In this document: piece by piece, positions 63,406 to 64,000 of the stretch
Layout: the number at the start of each line of letters is the position of its first letter
Position numbering within the stretch: position 1 is the stretch's first letter
NCBI GenBank assembly: GCA_014075255.1
Contig: CP046178.1
Coordinates: 1,940,894-2,004,893 of the forward strand
Direction of reading: 5' to 3'
Length of the DNA stretch: 64,000 nt
DNA from: Gammaproteobacteria bacterium
GTDB taxonomy: Bacteria; Pseudomonadota; Gammaproteobacteria; UBA4575
Translations under genes and position numbers: made by a program
Notes under the pieces: model-generated
Told to the model about the DNA's origin: nothing
Seen by the model: only the letters and a program-made list of their open reading frames with translations
Databases searched by the model: none

Positions 63406-64000
63406 CAGATCCACTCCCGCGCTGGCAAAAACTCCGTATACAATTTTTCTTCTTCACTCCCTTCTTCAGGATAATAGTCGTATTCCCAACGCACATTCGG
63501 CGGCAATGACATCAAAATAGATTCGGTACGCCCACCGGACTGCAAACCGAATAACGTGCCACGGTCATACACTAAATTAAACTCTACATAGCGACCGCGA
63601 CGATACAATTGAAAGTTGCGATGCTTCTCATCGAACGCATGGTCTTTGCGTTTTTCTACAATGGGCAAATAAGCTTGAAGAAACTGATTGCCAATACTTT
63701 TGAATAATTTAAAACTATTTTCAAATCCGCCTTTATTAAAGTCATCAAAAAACAATCCGCCTATGCCACGCGCTTCATTGCGGTGCTTAATATAAAAATA
63801 TTCATCACACCATTTTTTAAACTTTGCATATAAACCTTCATCTATTGCATCGCAGGCTTGTTTTGCCGTTTGGTGCCAAAACACGGCATCTTCTTTGAAG
63901 CCGTAATAGGGGGTTAGATCAAACCCGCCACCAAACCACCACACCGGTGCTTCATTTTCTTTTTCGGCAATGAAAAACCGCACATTGCAATGCGAGGTTG
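63405..64000 (-). CDS. hemF: Coproporphyrinogen III oxidase, aerobic (partial)
   Basis: The frame is open to the right edge, so the N-terminus is missing. The visible 198 residues include [30 protein letters not shown], then [11 protein letters not shown] and the terminal [20 protein letters not shown], all HemF hallmarks. It decarboxylates coproporphyrinogen III in the oxygen-dependent haem branch. A GTG at 63983 is not the start. It stops with TGA at 63405. Confidence 0.96.
   Translation of the reverse strand, partial: TSHCNVRFFIAEKENEAPVWWFGGGFDLTPYYGFKEDAVFWHQTAKQACDAIDEGLYAKFKKWCDEYFYIKHRNEARGIGGLFFDDFNKGGFENSFKLFKSIGNQFLQAYLPIVEKRKDHAFDEKHRNFQLYRRGRYVEFNLVYDRGTLFGLQSGGRTESILMSLPPNVRWEYDYYPEEGSEEEKLYTEFLPAREWI

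Overview
The window is a chromosomal segment of an AT-rich gammaproteobacterium. The evidence is the replication-origin gene order (rpmH, rnpA, yidD, yidC, mnmE, mnmG, rsmG, parA, parB and the full atp operon on one side; dnaA, dnaN, recF, gyrB on the other), a second gammaproteobacterial block (radC, coaBC, dut, algC-type mutase, argB, pyrE, exonuclease III) and the bioB/comF divergence. I cannot name the genus. No rRNA, tRNA, CRISPR array, insertion sequence or prophage was seen.

Layout. 1-7229: an unusual + strand locus of envelope and signalling genes: a partial gene ending in a PEGA-like domain, an FHA-TM-PEGA-formylglycine-generating-enzyme-like protein split by an apparent -1 frameshift, a small exported protein, a MotA/TolQ/ExbB-type proton channel, an actin/Hsp70-fold-like protein with a C-terminal FHA-like segment, and two VWA proteins whose N-terminal helix carries an ExbD/TolR-like FLD motif. 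I read this as a candidate proton-driven envelope motor with VWA effector domains; it is the most novel part of the window. 7444-11119: a lipoprotein, a secreted reprolysin-type metalloprotease with a GlyGly-CTERM-like tail, a VOC protein and a CDF transporter. 11872-16145: an oxidative-stress block (catalase, DUF454 protein, OxyR, a possible divergent small RNA, a DUF805 protein, an exported peroxiredoxin). 16204-35073: glmS, glmU, atpCDGAHFEBI, parB, parA, rsmG, mnmG, mnmE, yidC, yidD, rnpA, rpmH, all on the minus strand. 35305-41653: dnaA, dnaN, recF and gyrB on the plus strand, with two parS sites inside recF. 41811-50820: LemA/GIDE/SH3 genes, two exonuclease III paralogues, an orphan ParA, an L,D-transpeptidase, AmpG and pyrE. 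50806-64000: argB, phosphomannomutase, dut, coaBC, radC, mscL, bioF, bioB, comF, SMI1/KNR4, ubiA, aroE, hemB and the 3' part of hemF.

Four genes look broken: the FHA-PEGA-FGE gene (T6 run), oxyR (A6 run in the coding strand), the L,D-transpeptidase (T8 run) and rsmG (a TGA at a conserved Trp position). Three lie at homopolymers, so assembly errors, phase-variable or decaying loci and, for the first, programmed frameshifting all need to be separated. A short dispersed palindromic repeat occurs in several intergenic spaces. All functional statements come from reading motifs by eye; no database search was run.
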